Assembly (NCBI GenBank): GCA_020628545.1
Contig: JAHDEX010000009.1
Coordinates: forward strand, 1-39,708
Direction of reading: 5' to 3'
Source: Paracoccaceae bacterium
GTDB lineage: Bacteria > Pseudomonadota > Alphaproteobacteria > Rhodobacterales > Rhodobacteraceae
DNA length: 39,708 bases
Every line of letters begins with the position of its first letter. Within the stretch, counting starts at the first letter, position 1. A program made the position numbers and the translations under genes. Shown here piece by piece: positions 15,548-23,430 of this stretch. The notes under the pieces are model-generated. The model searched no databases. It saw nothing but the letters and a program-made list of their open reading frames with translations, and had not been told where the DNA came from.

Positions 15548-16885
15548 TCACTCCTGCTGCGCCCGATACTCCTTCCAACGCAGATACGCATTCGCACCCA
15601 TATCCCGAAACGGTTGCGGGGGCAGCCTCGTGGGTGCGGCCTCCTCCGTGAAGAAAGCGGTCATGTTGCTTGTGACACCCATGGCGTGTTCTGCGGCGGC
15701 GATCCCGGTCAGCGTGCCGCGCGTCAGGCCCAATCCGTTTTGGGCACAGGCGGCAAACAAGCCTGGCTCCAACTCTCCCGTGACCGAGACGCCATTGCGC
15801 GTCATGCACAGATGTCCTGCCCATTCATACTGAGGCGCCAGGCCCGCCAGTAGCGGGAAGCGTGCGTCAAACTTCGCGCGCTGAACGCGTGTTGCGCGGG
15901 CCAGATCCGCGGCTGACGCCTCCATGCCTGATCGCAAAGTGGCGCAGCTGCGGGTCACAATCCGGTTGCCCCCCTGCCCCACGTCGATCCGGCGCACTGT
16001 GGTTCCCATCGGATCCGACGGCGTAATCCCCCAGCGGGAAGCACCGCCAAGTGCGGCGATCTGATCGGCTTCCAGCTCCGGCGTCATTGATGCATAAAGA
16101 AAGACATGCATCAGCAGGCCCTGCGCGAACCCAAAACTTTCGAGGTGGCCATTGGTTGCCATGATCACGCGGCCCGCGGTTACCTGACCGTCGGTTGTCG
16201 CGACCTGCCAATCTGGTCCAACGCGTGTGAGCGTCGAGACCGCAGACCGCTCATAAATATTAATCGTTTCTGACAGACCGGCGGCCAGACCGCGTAGATA
16301 TCCAGCCGGTTGCAACATCACCGTGCCGGGTGTGTAGAGGCCGCCAAGGTAGTGTCTGCTTCCGGTCAGTGCGTGCATGTCCTGGGCATCAAGGGCCTCG
16401 GAGCTTTCGCCCAGTGTCGCCAAATGCGCAGCATAGCTTGCATTGTGGGCCAGTGCCGTCTCACTCGCCGCGCCATTCACTTTGCCCGCTTCATCGAAGT
16501 AGTCAGGGTTGATCTGATAGTCCGCGACCGCGGCGCGCGCGAAGGCAATCGCCTGACGGTTCAACGCGATCAGTGCGCGATCATCCCCTGCGCCGGCATA
16601 GTTATCGGACGCGAGGTCGTGCGGCAGATCGATCATGAAGCCGGAGTTGCGCCCCCCTGCCCCTTCGGCAACGCACCCTGCGTCGAGCACCACGACACGC
16701 GCGTCGGGCTGAAGTTGGCGAACGCGCCGTGCTGCTGACAGTCCCGCGAACCCAGCCCCCACAATCACAACGTCTGCGGTGCGCGACCCTTGCAAGCTGG
16801 GTCGCGATTGCCCTTCACCCAAAATCGCCGACCACGCCGCCACACCCCGGTGCGATGGCAGTTGCCGCGCCCTGTAGGTCGTCAA
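15548..16885 (-). CDS. FAD-dependent amine/amino-acid oxidoreductase (DAO family, PuuB-like)
   Basis: Flavoenzyme of 445 residues in the D-amino-acid oxidase/glycine oxidase superfamily (COG0665-like), which oxidises a C-N bond of an amine or amino acid. The FAD dinucleotide-binding fold is near the N terminus (ADVVIVGAGFAGLSAARR, GAGFAG at about 43-48) with the acidic ribose contact in VVVLDAG. A GGRNSGFM segment follows, typical of PuuB/OrdL-type oxidases, and the C-terminal EWAGHLCMTRNGVSVTGEL and GLGLTRGTLTGIAAAE close the FAD domain. Translation starts at TTG 16885, overlapping the stop of the aldehyde dehydrogenase gene, with GAGG upstream. Last gene of the four-gene operon; it would produce an aldehyde or oxo acid for the neighbouring enzymes. 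Confidence 0.88.
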   Translation of the reverse strand: MTTYRARQLPSHRGVAAWSAILGEGQSRPSLQGSRTADVVIVGAGFAGLSAARRVRQLQPDARVVVLDAGCVAEGAGGRNSGFMIDLPHDLASDNYAGAGDDRALIALNRQAIAFARAAVADYQINPDYFDEAGKVNGAASETALAHNASYAAHLATLGESSEALDAQDMHALTGSRHYLGGLYTPGTVMLQPAGYLRGLAAGLSETINIYERSAVSTLTRVGPDWQVATTDGQVTAGRVIMATNGHLESFGFAQGLLMHVFLYASMTPELEADQIAALGGASRWGITPSDPMGTTVRRIDVGQGGNRIVTRSCATLRSGMEASAADLARATRVQRAKFDARFPLLAGLAPQYEWAGHLCMTRNGVSVTGELEPGLFAACAQNGLGLTRGTLTGIAAAEHAMGVTSNMTAFFTEEAAPTRLPPQPFRDMGANAYLRWKEYRAQQE

Positions 16886-18375
16886 TCGACCGCCTCGTCG
16901 GTGTCATCGGCCAGATCAATCCAGATCGTTTTCAGCGACGTGTACTGATCATGTGCGTGAACCCCATTGTCCCGCCCGCCAAAACCGGATTGCTTGATGC
17001 CACCAAACGGTGTGGCGATATCGCCCTCGCCATAGCTGTTCACTGTCACAGTCCCCGCCTGCAACATCCGCGCACCCCGGATCGCGCGTTTGGTGTTGGC
17101 CGTGAAGAGCGATGCACAGAGACCATAGTCGGTGTCATTCGCCACTGCGATCGCCTCATCAAAGCTGCGCACCGTGATGACGGAAAGGACAGGTCCAAAG
17201 ATCTCCTCCCGCGCGCGCGGATCGGCGTTGTCCGACACTTCGACAATCGTCGGTGTGACAAACGCTCCATCCTTGGTCTGCCCACCGAGCAGCACATCGC
17301 CCTCCAGATACCCACACACTTTCTCAAAATGCGCTTTGGACACCAGCGCCCCAACCCGTGTCTCAGGATCAAGCGGATCACCCACCGGCCATTGCTGCGC
17401 GTGATGGACGATACGCTTCAGCAAATCCTCCTTCACCGCCTCATGCACGACCAGGCGTGAGGTCGCAGAGCAATTCTCACCCATGTTCCAGAATGCGCCA
17501 TTCACGATTTGCGCTGCGACAAGGTCGAGGTTTTCCGCGTCATCCATCACGACGGCGGGGTTCTTGCCGCCCATTTCCAACACGACTTCTTTCGCGTTGG
17601 ACTCGGCAGAATAGCCGAGGAACCGTTTGCCCGTCTCGGTCGAGCCAGTGAAGGACACCATATCAATGTCCATATGCCGCCCAATGGGTTCACCTACGTC
17701 GGACCCCATGCCTGGTACGATGTTCAAAACCCCGCGCGGCACACCTGCTTCCATGGCAAGTTCAGCGACACGCAAAGCGGTCAACGAGGTTTCCTCCGCT
17801 GGCTTTAACACTACCGAACAGCCCGCGGCCAAGGCCGGGCCAATTTTCCAAGCAAGCATGAGTAGCGGGAAGTTCCACGGCAGCACCAGCCCAACGACAC
17901 CCACTGGCTCGCGCACGACCATCGCGATGTGATCATCGCTTGCGGGTGAGACCTGATCATAGATCTTGTCGATGGCTTCTGCGTGCCACTTCAGACAATG
18001 GATCGTCTCGGGCACATCAACGGTTTCGCAATCATAGATCGTCTTGCCGCTGTCGACGCTCTCCATCACCGCCAGCTCTCGGGCATTGCGGGTCATCAGC
18101 TTGCACAGGCGGATCAACACATCCTTCCGCGCGGAAGGATGGAGGCGCGACCAGCGGCCATCATCAAACGCCTCGCGTGCCTTCTCAACGGCAAAGTCCA
18201 CATCCTCTGGCCCACAGGCTGCAACCTGCGCCAATTCCTGTCCCGTCGCCGGGTTGATGGTCGCAAAGGTCTTGCCTGACTTGGCCGGGCGGTAGGCCCC
18301 ATCAATGAAAGCAGAAGTAGGTAGGTCCAGCCCATCCGCAATCGACTTGTACTCATCCTTCGTCAGTAGCCTCAT
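16882..18375 (-). CDS. NAD(P)-dependent aldehyde dehydrogenase (PuuC/betaine-aldehyde type)
   Basis: A 497-residue aldehyde dehydrogenase oxidising an aldehyde to the acid. All catalytic residues are present: Asn168 in LPWNFP, Glu267 in VVLEMGGKN and the nucleophile Cys302 in GENCSATSR. The nucleotide-binding SFTGSTETGK and the C-terminal PFGGIKQSGFGGRDNG motif are also there. Over its whole length it most resembles gamma-glutamyl-gamma-aminobutyraldehyde (PuuC) and related amino-aldehyde dehydrogenases. Start ATG 18375 overlaps the stop of the DapA-family gene (ATGA-type), and its own end overlaps the oxidase gene, so the three are translationally coupled. The operon mate oxidase could generate its amino-aldehyde substrate. 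Confidence 0.92.
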   Translation of the reverse strand: MRLLTKDEYKSIADGLDLPTSAFIDGAYRPAKSGKTFATINPATGQELAQVAACGPEDVDFAVEKAREAFDDGRWSRLHPSARKDVLIRLCKLMTRNARELAVMESVDSGKTIYDCETVDVPETIHCLKWHAEAIDKIYDQVSPASDDHIAMVVREPVGVVGLVLPWNFPLLMLAWKIGPALAAGCSVVLKPAEETSLTALRVAELAMEAGVPRGVLNIVPGMGSDVGEPIGRHMDIDMVSFTGSTETGKRFLGYSAESNAKEVVLEMGGKNPAVVMDDAENLDLVAAQIVNGAFWNMGENCSATSRLVVHEAVKEDLLKRIVHHAQQWPVGDPLDPETRVGALVSKAHFEKVCGYLEGDVLLGGQTKDGAFVTPTIVEVSDNADPRAREEIFGPVLSVITVRSFDEAIAVANDTDYGLCASLFTANTKRAIRGARMLQAGTVTVNSYGEGDIATPFGGIKQSGFGGRDNGVHAHDQYTSLKTIWIDLADDTDEAVD

Positions 18376-19295
18376 TGCCCGCCCTCCGCTTCGATCTCAG
18401 CTATTGTGCGTTTCAGCACACGCACCACCTGTTCGAGCGCGCGTTTGTCATCTTTGTTCAAAGCCTTCAGCGGCGGCCGGACGACCGACGCATCAATCCC
18501 CGCTTCCATTGTGACCCCATGTTTGATGGTCTGGATAAACTTGCCGCCTTGCTCCAGCACCCGCATCAGCGGCATCATCGCCGACATGATCCGGCGCCCT
18601 TTGGCGAAATCCCCTTGCTCCACACAGGCGCGATAGAGCGCGATATGCTCATGCGGGAGAAAATTCGATCCGCCACACACCCAAAACGGCGCACCCCAGG
18701 CGAAAAATTCCAACGCCTGATCGTCCATGCCGCAGCCCAGCTGAATATGCGGATAGTCGCGGGCCAGAAGATGCACGCGGTTGATATCGCCAGAGCTTTC
18801 CTTGATCCCACAAAAGTTTTGCGACCGGCCCACGCGATCCAGAAACTCCTCGCCCATCATCGTGCCTGTGCGGCCGGGGTAGTTATAAAGCATGATGGGC
18901 AGGTCCGCCGCCTTATCAATCGCGAGCGCGTTCAGCGCATTCTCCCGATCCGTTGGAACCGCGTAGGGCGGTGAGGCGAGCAAGATCGCATCCGCCTTCA
19001 TCTCGCTTGCCGCGGTGGCCAAGGCGACCGAGTCGTTCGTTAGCATCGCGCCGGTCCCGACCACCAACGCGACCTGCCCCTTCACACGTTCTTGGGTGAA
19101 CTGCGCAATCTGGACGCGCTCCGCAACTGTCTGAGCATAGTTCTCCCCAGTGGATCCACCGGTGATCACCCCATGCACCCCCGCACCGATCAGCCAATCG
19201 ATCACATCCGCCAAGCCGTCCCAATCGACCGACCCGTCCATGTGGTAGGGCGTGACCACCGGGGTGTAGATGCCATGAAAATTGAAACGTGCCAC
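18372..19295 (-). CDS. DapA/N-acetylneuraminate lyase-family aldolase or dehydratase
   Basis: A 307-residue (beta/alpha)8 class I lyase of the dihydrodipicolinate synthase family. The key residues are visible: Schiff-base Lys165 in GIKESSGD, Tyr137 in LYNYPGRTG and the GGSTGENY loop (46-53). As one of a catabolic operon it is unlikely to be the lysine-pathway DapA; hydroxyproline-type deaminase/dehydratase or keto-deoxy-sugar-acid dehydratase activities are more plausible. The GTG start at 19295 has AAGGAG five bases upstream. It begins 9 bases after the gntR stop. The exact substrate is unknown. Confidence 0.88.
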   Translation of the reverse strand: MARFNFHGIYTPVVTPYHMDGSVDWDGLADVIDWLIGAGVHGVITGGSTGENYAQTVAERVQIAQFTQERVKGQVALVVGTGAMLTNDSVALATAASEMKADAILLASPPYAVPTDRENALNALAIDKAADLPIMLYNYPGRTGTMMGEEFLDRVGRSQNFCGIKESSGDINRVHLLARDYPHIQLGCGMDDQALEFFAWGAPFWVCGGSNFLPHEHIALYRACVEQGDFAKGRRIMSAMMPLMRVLEQGGKFIQTIKHGVTMEAGIDASVVRPPLKALNKDDKRALEQVVRVLKRTIAEIEAEGGQ

Positions 19296-19304
19296 AGCTG
19301 CTCC

Positions 19305-20000
19305 TTATGCCGAAGTGGTCTGCCCCAGACTGCCCTGCAGGCCGTCAGGCATCACGAAAATTTCCATCACACCGCGCGACAGATCCCAGTGCGCGATAGC
19401 AAGCTCCGCCGCGCGCTCCTCATCCGCATCTCGGATCGCGGCGATAATCTGATCGTGCTGATCGCTTGCCGTGGCTAGGTTTGACACCATCGTCTCTGAA
19501 CGGGGCTGGTAAAACGTCACGCCGATCCGTGCGTGATCGATCAGCAAACGGCCAAAGGATGGCAACAGATAGGCGTTGCCCGCCATCTCCCCCGTCACCT
19601 CATGAAAGCGCACATTGGTCAGGGCTTTGTCCGCCGCTGACCCTTTACGCAAAGCTGCCCGAAATGCCTCCTGCGCGTCTTCAAGCGCAATGATCTGCTT
19701 TGCTGTGGCATTGCGCGCCGCCAACCGCAGGATGGCCGCGTAGATCATCGGGGCCGCCAGAAAAAAATCGCGCAGTTTGGCAGGCGACAGATCAGCCACC
19801 GCAGCGCCACGGTTTTCGCGCAGCGCGACGTAGCCTTGCGCTTCCAGATCGCGCAAAACCTCCCGAACCGGGGTCCGCGACAGGTCAAACGCATTGCTCA
19901 ACGCGGCCTCATCCAGATCCGCACCAGCAGGCAAACCACAGGTCAGAACTTCTGCTTTTAGATGCGCCATCAACGCCTGCTTGCGATCTTTTGTCGACAT
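19305..20000 (-). CDS. GntR-family (FCD domain) transcriptional regulator
   Basis: A 231-residue repressor-type regulator and first gene of the catabolic operon. The N-terminal winged helix-turn-helix contains LSNAFDLSRTPVREVLRDLEAQGYV, and the C-terminal all-helical FCD domain spans about residues 80-210 with metal/ligand histidines (FHEVTGEMAGN, SDQHDQIIAAI, AELAIAHWDLS). ATG 20000 is supported by GGAGG seven bases upstream; the open frame continues to 20102 without a better start. A perfect TTGTATACAA palindrome lies 42 bases upstream, the type of site FCD GntR proteins bind, so autoregulation with effector release by a pathway metabolite is likely. Confidence 0.9.
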   Translation of the reverse strand: MSTKDRKQALMAHLKAEVLTCGLPAGADLDEAALSNAFDLSRTPVREVLRDLEAQGYVALRENRGAAVADLSPAKLRDFFLAAPMIYAAILRLAARNATAKQIIALEDAQEAFRAALRKGSAADKALTNVRFHEVTGEMAGNAYLLPSFGRLLIDHARIGVTFYQPRSETMVSNLATASDQHDQIIAAIRDADEERAAELAIAHWDLSRGVMEIFVMPDGLQGSLGQTTSA

Positions 20001-20041
20001 CAAATGACCTCCAATTGGTATTTGACGTAACAGCTTCCCAA

Positions 20042-20053
20042 ATTGTATACAAC
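20042..20053. promoter_or_regulatory. GntR/FCD-type operator palindrome
   Basis: TTGTATACAA at 20043-20052 is a perfect 10-bp palindrome (ATTGTATACAAC with flanks) midway between the divergent gntR and AraC-type starts at 20000 and 20079. It matches the consensus shape of FadR/VanR-subfamily GntR operators. It probably controls the catabolic operon and possibly the divergent regulator. Confidence 0.65.
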
Positions 20054-20078
20054 ATGTATTCACAAAGCATACGGCCAG

Positions 20079-21029
20079 ATGCACACAGCCCTTCGCTTTC
20101 AATTCCTGTTGGTGGATAACTTCACCCTGCTCTCCTTCGCCAACGCGGTAGAGCCATTGCGGATTGCCAACATGATTAGCGGGGCGACGCTATATGAATG
20201 GCGTGTTGCCTCAGAAGACGGGGCCTTTGCCACCGCATCCAACGGAAGTCGCGTCGCCGTCGACGACGCCATCGCGAGCTTGCCGATCAGCGACTACCTA
20301 TTTGTGATCTCGGGGATTCAACCGCGCAAACACACAACGGCCGCGGTCAAAGCAGCCCTCCGCTTGGCTCGCACGCGTGGCGTCCAGCTGGGTGGTTTGT
20401 GTTCCGGCACATACGCCTTGGCAGAAACTGGCGTTCTGGACGGTCAAACCGCCGCCGTGCATTGGGAATACCATGATCCGATGCGGGAAAAGTATCCACA
20501 GATCACCATTGCAGATGGAGTTTTTGTCGCAGACGGCCCGGTGCTGAGCGCGTCAGGAGGTGCTGCAACCGCCGACCTGATGCTGCACCTTATTGCAGAA
20601 AGACACGGAGAAGACCTATCGCTCGCCGTGTCGGAACAGATGGTCTACACGTCTGTCAGGCAAGGCTCCGTCGGGCAAAAAGTCTCGGTCCTTGCAAAGC
20701 TCGGCAAACGCAATCAGCGTCTCGCGCAAGCCGTGCGGATCATGCGCCGCCAGATCGAACAGCCCGCCGCGACCCACGAGGTTGCAGCCGAGGTTGGGAT
20801 TTCCACACGCCAATTGGAACGGCTTTTCGCGCAGTACCTCCATACGTCACCCAAACGCTTCTTGCTGGAACTGCGGTTAGAACGCGCGCGCCTGCTGCTG
20901 ATCCACACCGACATGCCCATTATGGAAATCGCGCTGGCCTGCGGTTTTGTCAGCGCAAGCCACTTCGCCCGCTCTTATCATAAAGCTTTCGGCACCCGCC
21001 CGAACGCGCAAAGGCGCCTGATCAATTAG
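20079..21029 (+). CDS. GATase1-like AraC-family regulator (GlxA/GbdR type)
   Basis: A 316-residue regulator with an N-terminal DJ-1/PfpI-like (class I glutamine-amidotransferase-like) sensing domain: FQFLLVDNFTLLSFANAVEPLRIAN, the nucleophile-elbow-like GGLCSGTYALAETGVL and SASGGAATADLMLHLI. A C-terminal AraC double helix-turn-helix follows: THEVAAEVGISTRQLERLFAQY, then MEIALACGFVSASHFARSYHKAFG. This architecture is shared by GbdR, ArgR-type and related activators of betaine and amino-acid catabolism. ATG 20079 is used; a TTG at 20043 falls inside the operator and is less likely. Divergent from the gntR operon, so it may be a second regulator of the same pathway. Its stop overlaps the convergent XRE gene by 4 bases. 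Confidence 0.9.
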   Translation: MHTALRFQFLLVDNFTLLSFANAVEPLRIANMISGATLYEWRVASEDGAFATASNGSRVAVDDAIASLPISDYLFVISGIQPRKHTTAAVKAALRLARTRGVQLGGLCSGTYALAETGVLDGQTAAVHWEYHDPMREKYPQITIADGVFVADGPVLSASGGAATADLMLHLIAERHGEDLSLAVSEQMVYTSVRQGSVGQKVSVLAKLGKRNQRLAQAVRIMRRQIEQPAATHEVAAEVGISTRQLERLFAQYLHTSPKRFLLELRLERARLLLIHTDMPIMEIALACGFVSASHFARSYHKAFGTRPNAQRRLIN

Positions 21030-21778
21030 GTGGTCAGTTGCGTCAGCAACGCAGCACTGTCCGCATCGGCGGGAAAGAAAAGTTCAACTTTCAGGTCTTC
21101 CAACGTCTCATCCGCAATCGTACTAAATTGCGCGATCGTCCCAAAAAGCGCGAGGCGTTGGTCACCAAGCCGATAGACCGTAGGAATCGTCGGCGCATCG
21201 CCCGCATCGCGGGGTGCGACCCCTTGTGCAGCCAATATGGCCACCGCGGCATCAAGCTCCGCGATCCCGCCAGCCTTTGCACTTTCCGCGCGCAGACGTT
21301 GGGCCGTGTAGTAGGCGACCTCGGGCCAATTCTTGACCAGGTCTGCCATCATCGGGTTGCTGACCAGATCCAATAGGCTATCACCCTCGCGCAGCCCCAG
21401 CGGCCCAAACAAGACCGCGGCGGGCCCGTTCATCTGCACAATCCGCCACACCCGGTCGAGCGCCATGCCCGGATAGGGCGCATGCCGTTCCAGCGTCCAA
21501 TTCACCGCATCATGGATAGGCGCCATCGCCGCCGCATCCAAAGGTGTCGCCGCATAGCGCGGCGCAAAACCCACCGCTTTCATCATCTGGTTGCGCGCAT
21601 CCAAAGGCACATCCATCACATCCGACAAATGCAGGATCATCTCCGGGCTTGGCCGCGCGCGCCCGGTTTCGAGGAAAGAGATGTGCCGCGCGCTCACCTC
21701 CGCTTCCATTGCAAGGTCGAGCTGGCTCAACCTTCGGCGCTTGCGCCATTCTTTCAGCATGTCTGGATATGGTGTCAT
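21026..21778 (-). CDS. XRE-family regulator with MmyB-like ligand-binding domain
   Basis: A 250-residue DNA-binding protein. The N-terminal lambda-repressor-type helix-turn-helix is EWRKRRRLSQLDLAMEAEVSARHISFLETGRARPS (residues about 8-42). The C-terminal two thirds are a PAS-like MmyB/MltR-type domain (APYPGMALDRVWRIVQMNGPA, LLDLVSNPMMADLVKNWPEVA, LGDQRLALFGTIAQF). Such regulators usually control a divergent neighbour. ATG 21778 is taken because the helix-turn-helix follows normally; ATGs at 21790 and 21814 are alternatives, and 21814 falls next to the palindrome. Divergent from the small membrane protein gene across a TACCTGACAGGTA site. Confidence 0.88.
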   Translation of the reverse strand: MTPYPDMLKEWRKRRRLSQLDLAMEAEVSARHISFLETGRARPSPEMILHLSDVMDVPLDARNQMMKAVGFAPRYAATPLDAAAMAPIHDAVNWTLERHAPYPGMALDRVWRIVQMNGPAAVLFGPLGLREGDSLLDLVSNPMMADLVKNWPEVAYYTAQRLRAESAKAGGIAELDAAVAILAAQGVAPRDAGDAPTIPTVYRLGDQRLALFGTIAQFSTIADETLEDLKVELFFPADADSAALLTQLTT

Positions 21779-21815
21779 GAGACCACGCATATCGTGCCGG
21801 TAGAAGGAATTCACC

Positions 21816-21828
21816 TACCTGACAGGTA
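21816..21828. promoter_or_regulatory. Palindromic operator candidate between divergent XRE and membrane-protein genes
   Basis: TACCTGACAGGTA is a perfect 6-bp inverted repeat around one central base. It lies 37 bases before the XRE start and 58 bases before the membrane protein start, ideal for a dimeric repressor acting on both promoters. Confidence 0.6.
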
Positions 21829-21886
21829 ATTGCTTTGCCCCCGCCTGATCCCGCATCACCCCTGCATCACAAAGATGGAGTGTATG

Positions 21887-22318
21887 ATGACCGATCAACA
21901 AATCAGAATGCGCCGCGCTGGTTGGGGAATTATCGCCACCGGCGCCCTTTTTACGGCTGCGGCAGTCGTGCCCGCCTTGCATGTGGTTGCAGTCCTGTTC
22001 CTGCAAATTGCCCATTGGCCATTTGGCACCGTACCGGGCGATTTTGCCGTGCCGGTGCCCCTGCTTCTGGTGATTGGTGGTGGATTGACGGCCAGCCTTG
22101 GCGGGTTGCTTGTGGGCGCGGCTACACATGTCGTACCGCTTTCGGCCGAAGCCGCAGACAAGGTCGTGAAATATGCGGCATGGTCGTGGTTTGTCATCGA
22201 CAGTACCGGCTCTGTCCTTGTGGGCGCACCGTTCAACGCGGTCCTCAACCTCGCCTTTCTTGGGCTGATCCTCTGGTCCAGCCGCCCCACACAGCAAGAG
22301 GCGCAGGTCCCCGCGTAA
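21887..22318 (+). CDS. Small four-helix membrane protein, divergent from the XRE regulator
   Basis: A 143-residue integral membrane protein with four hydrophobic segments: GWGIIATGALFTAAAVVPAL, VAVLFLQIAHWPFGT, PLLLVIGGGLTASLGGLLVG and the C-terminal NAVLNLAFLGLILWSS. No enzyme motif is seen and I do not recognise the family. A GGAG at 21877-21880 precedes two adjacent ATGs (21884, 21887); the second has better spacing. It is probably the regulated target of the XRE/MmyB-like protein, given the shared operator. A terminator follows at 22337. Confidence 0.75.
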   Translation: MTDQQIRMRRAGWGIIATGALFTAAAVVPALHVVAVLFLQIAHWPFGTVPGDFAVPVPLLLVIGGGLTASLGGLLVGAATHVVPLSAEAADKVVKYAAWSWFVIDSTGSVLVGAPFNAVLNLAFLGLILWSSRPTQQEAQVPA

Positions 22319-22331
22319 GAACCCTTGCCGC

Positions 22332-22360
22332 AAAAAAAGGGGCGGATTGCTCCGCCCCTT
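22332..22360. terminator. Bidirectional intrinsic terminator
   Basis: AAGGGGCGGA at 22337-22346 pairs perfectly with TCCGCCCCTT at 22351-22360 around a TTGC loop. A run of seven A on the left (22332-22338) gives a U-tract on the minus strand, so it is strongest for the DUF481 gene. CTTCTTTC on the right makes it usable for the plus-strand membrane protein gene too. Confidence 0.8.
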
Positions 22361-22418
22361 CTTTCAACTTCGCCGGGCAAGCGAGGGCCTTGCCCACTTG
22401 GGAATGCACGCCCGAGGG

Positions 22419-23252
22419 TTAGTTGAAGTTGTAAACGACCGAGACACCAAGGGTGTTTTTCGCGTCGCCAAAATCGTCGTCTTCTGCATCGTCGTAAACG
22501 GTCGCGAGCGAGGTGCGCAGCACCAGCGCGTCGTTCAGCGCCACGTTCACCGCAGCTTCGTTGGTGACGTTGGTCGAGAAGTCAGAAGTGATGATGTCTG
22601 TGTCGTTGGTCAGATAGCTTGTCTCGGACAGGCTATAGAAGATGTTGGATGAGACAGCGGCCGCTGCTTCTTCCACACGGTCCTGACCTTCGACGTCAAT
22701 AAAGCGGTAGCCGGGGCCGGCTTGTACGGACCACTGAAGGTTGTTCTCGTTGAAGATGCGGTAACCAACACCGGCACCAACAAAGATGTCTTGTGCAGTT
22801 TCACCCGGCTCATCGGCTAGACGGTCGAAGAAAAGGTCTGCCTTTGCAAAGCCAAAGAACGCGTCACCAAAGTTGCGGCGGTAATCTGCACCGGCCAGCA
22901 ATTGGTTTTCGGTTTCCTCGCCATCTTCTTCACTGAAGATGAAGCTTGCTGTTGTATCAAAGCCATTGACGCCGTCGAATGTGCCATAGCGCAGGCCGAT
23001 GCCGATGTCAGACGCGGTTTCGTCGTCGTCATTCGTCGCTGTCGCGCGCAATGAGACAGAGCCGTAAGACCCGATTTCACGGCCTTCGGTGCCGAAAACG
23101 ATCACGTCGCGCTCTGCGTCGTCCTCGATCTGCTCTTCGAGATCTTCAACTGCGTCAATTGCGCGATCTTGGTTGTCGAATGCGGTGTTCTGCGCAGCAG
23201 CACCGGTTGCGATAAAGCCGCTGATTGCGGCCAAAACAAAAATATTCTTCAT
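22419..23252 (-). CDS. DUF481/YdiY-type outer-membrane beta-barrel protein
   Basis: A 277-residue exported protein. Signal peptide MKNIFVLAAISGFIATGAAA is cleaved before QN. An acidic, coiled N-terminal segment follows (DRAIDAVEDLEEQIEDDAERD), then repeated amphipathic beta-strands ending in the aromatic C terminus VVYNFN, characteristic of outer-membrane barrels. Strand patterns such as AGADYRRNFGDAFFGFAKADLFFD and AGPGYRFIDVEGQDRVEEA match DUF481 (salt-stress-associated YdiY) proteins. GGGAGAGG precedes ATG 23252. One copy of the 26-bp repeat lies 118 bases upstream of the start, suggesting control by the adjacent LysR protein. Confidence 0.85.
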   Translation of the reverse strand: MKNIFVLAAISGFIATGAAAQNTAFDNQDRAIDAVEDLEEQIEDDAERDVIVFGTEGREIGSYGSVSLRATATNDDDETASDIGIGLRYGTFDGVNGFDTTASFIFSEEDGEETENQLLAGADYRRNFGDAFFGFAKADLFFDRLADEPGETAQDIFVGAGVGYRIFNENNLQWSVQAGPGYRFIDVEGQDRVEEAAAAVSSNIFYSLSETSYLTNDTDIITSDFSTNVTNEAAVNVALNDALVLRTSLATVYDDAEDDDFGDAKNTLGVSVVYNFN

Positions 23253-23370
23253 GGGTCAAACCTCTCCCAAAGAAGGTGACCCGTCCTGTTCCTCAGAACG
23301 GGGGCGGTCTGATTGAGCGCCTGACTGGCAAACTCAACGTCCGACGGATTGTTCCTACTGCCGATCTACA

Positions 23371-23396
23371 AATAAGAGAAATTCAAAATAATTATG
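23371..23396 (-). repeat. 26-bp repeat, copy upstream of the DUF481 gene
   Basis: Read on the minus strand it begins CATAATTATTTTGAATTTCT and continues with CTTATT. It is identical over 26 bases to the plus-strand copy at 24431-24456; identity ends sharply on both sides. It contains an ATAA...TTAT dyad consistent with a LysR-type recognition box. Confidence 0.8.
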
Positions 23397-23430
23397 CTTA
23401 AGCCGAGTTCTGCTTATGCCTAGGCGGTTG

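Noticed and set aside
15548-19295. Firm assignment of the operon to hydroxyproline degradation
   Set aside because: The 4-hydroxyproline epimerase is absent and the aldehyde dehydrogenase looks more PuuC-like, so no pathway is named.
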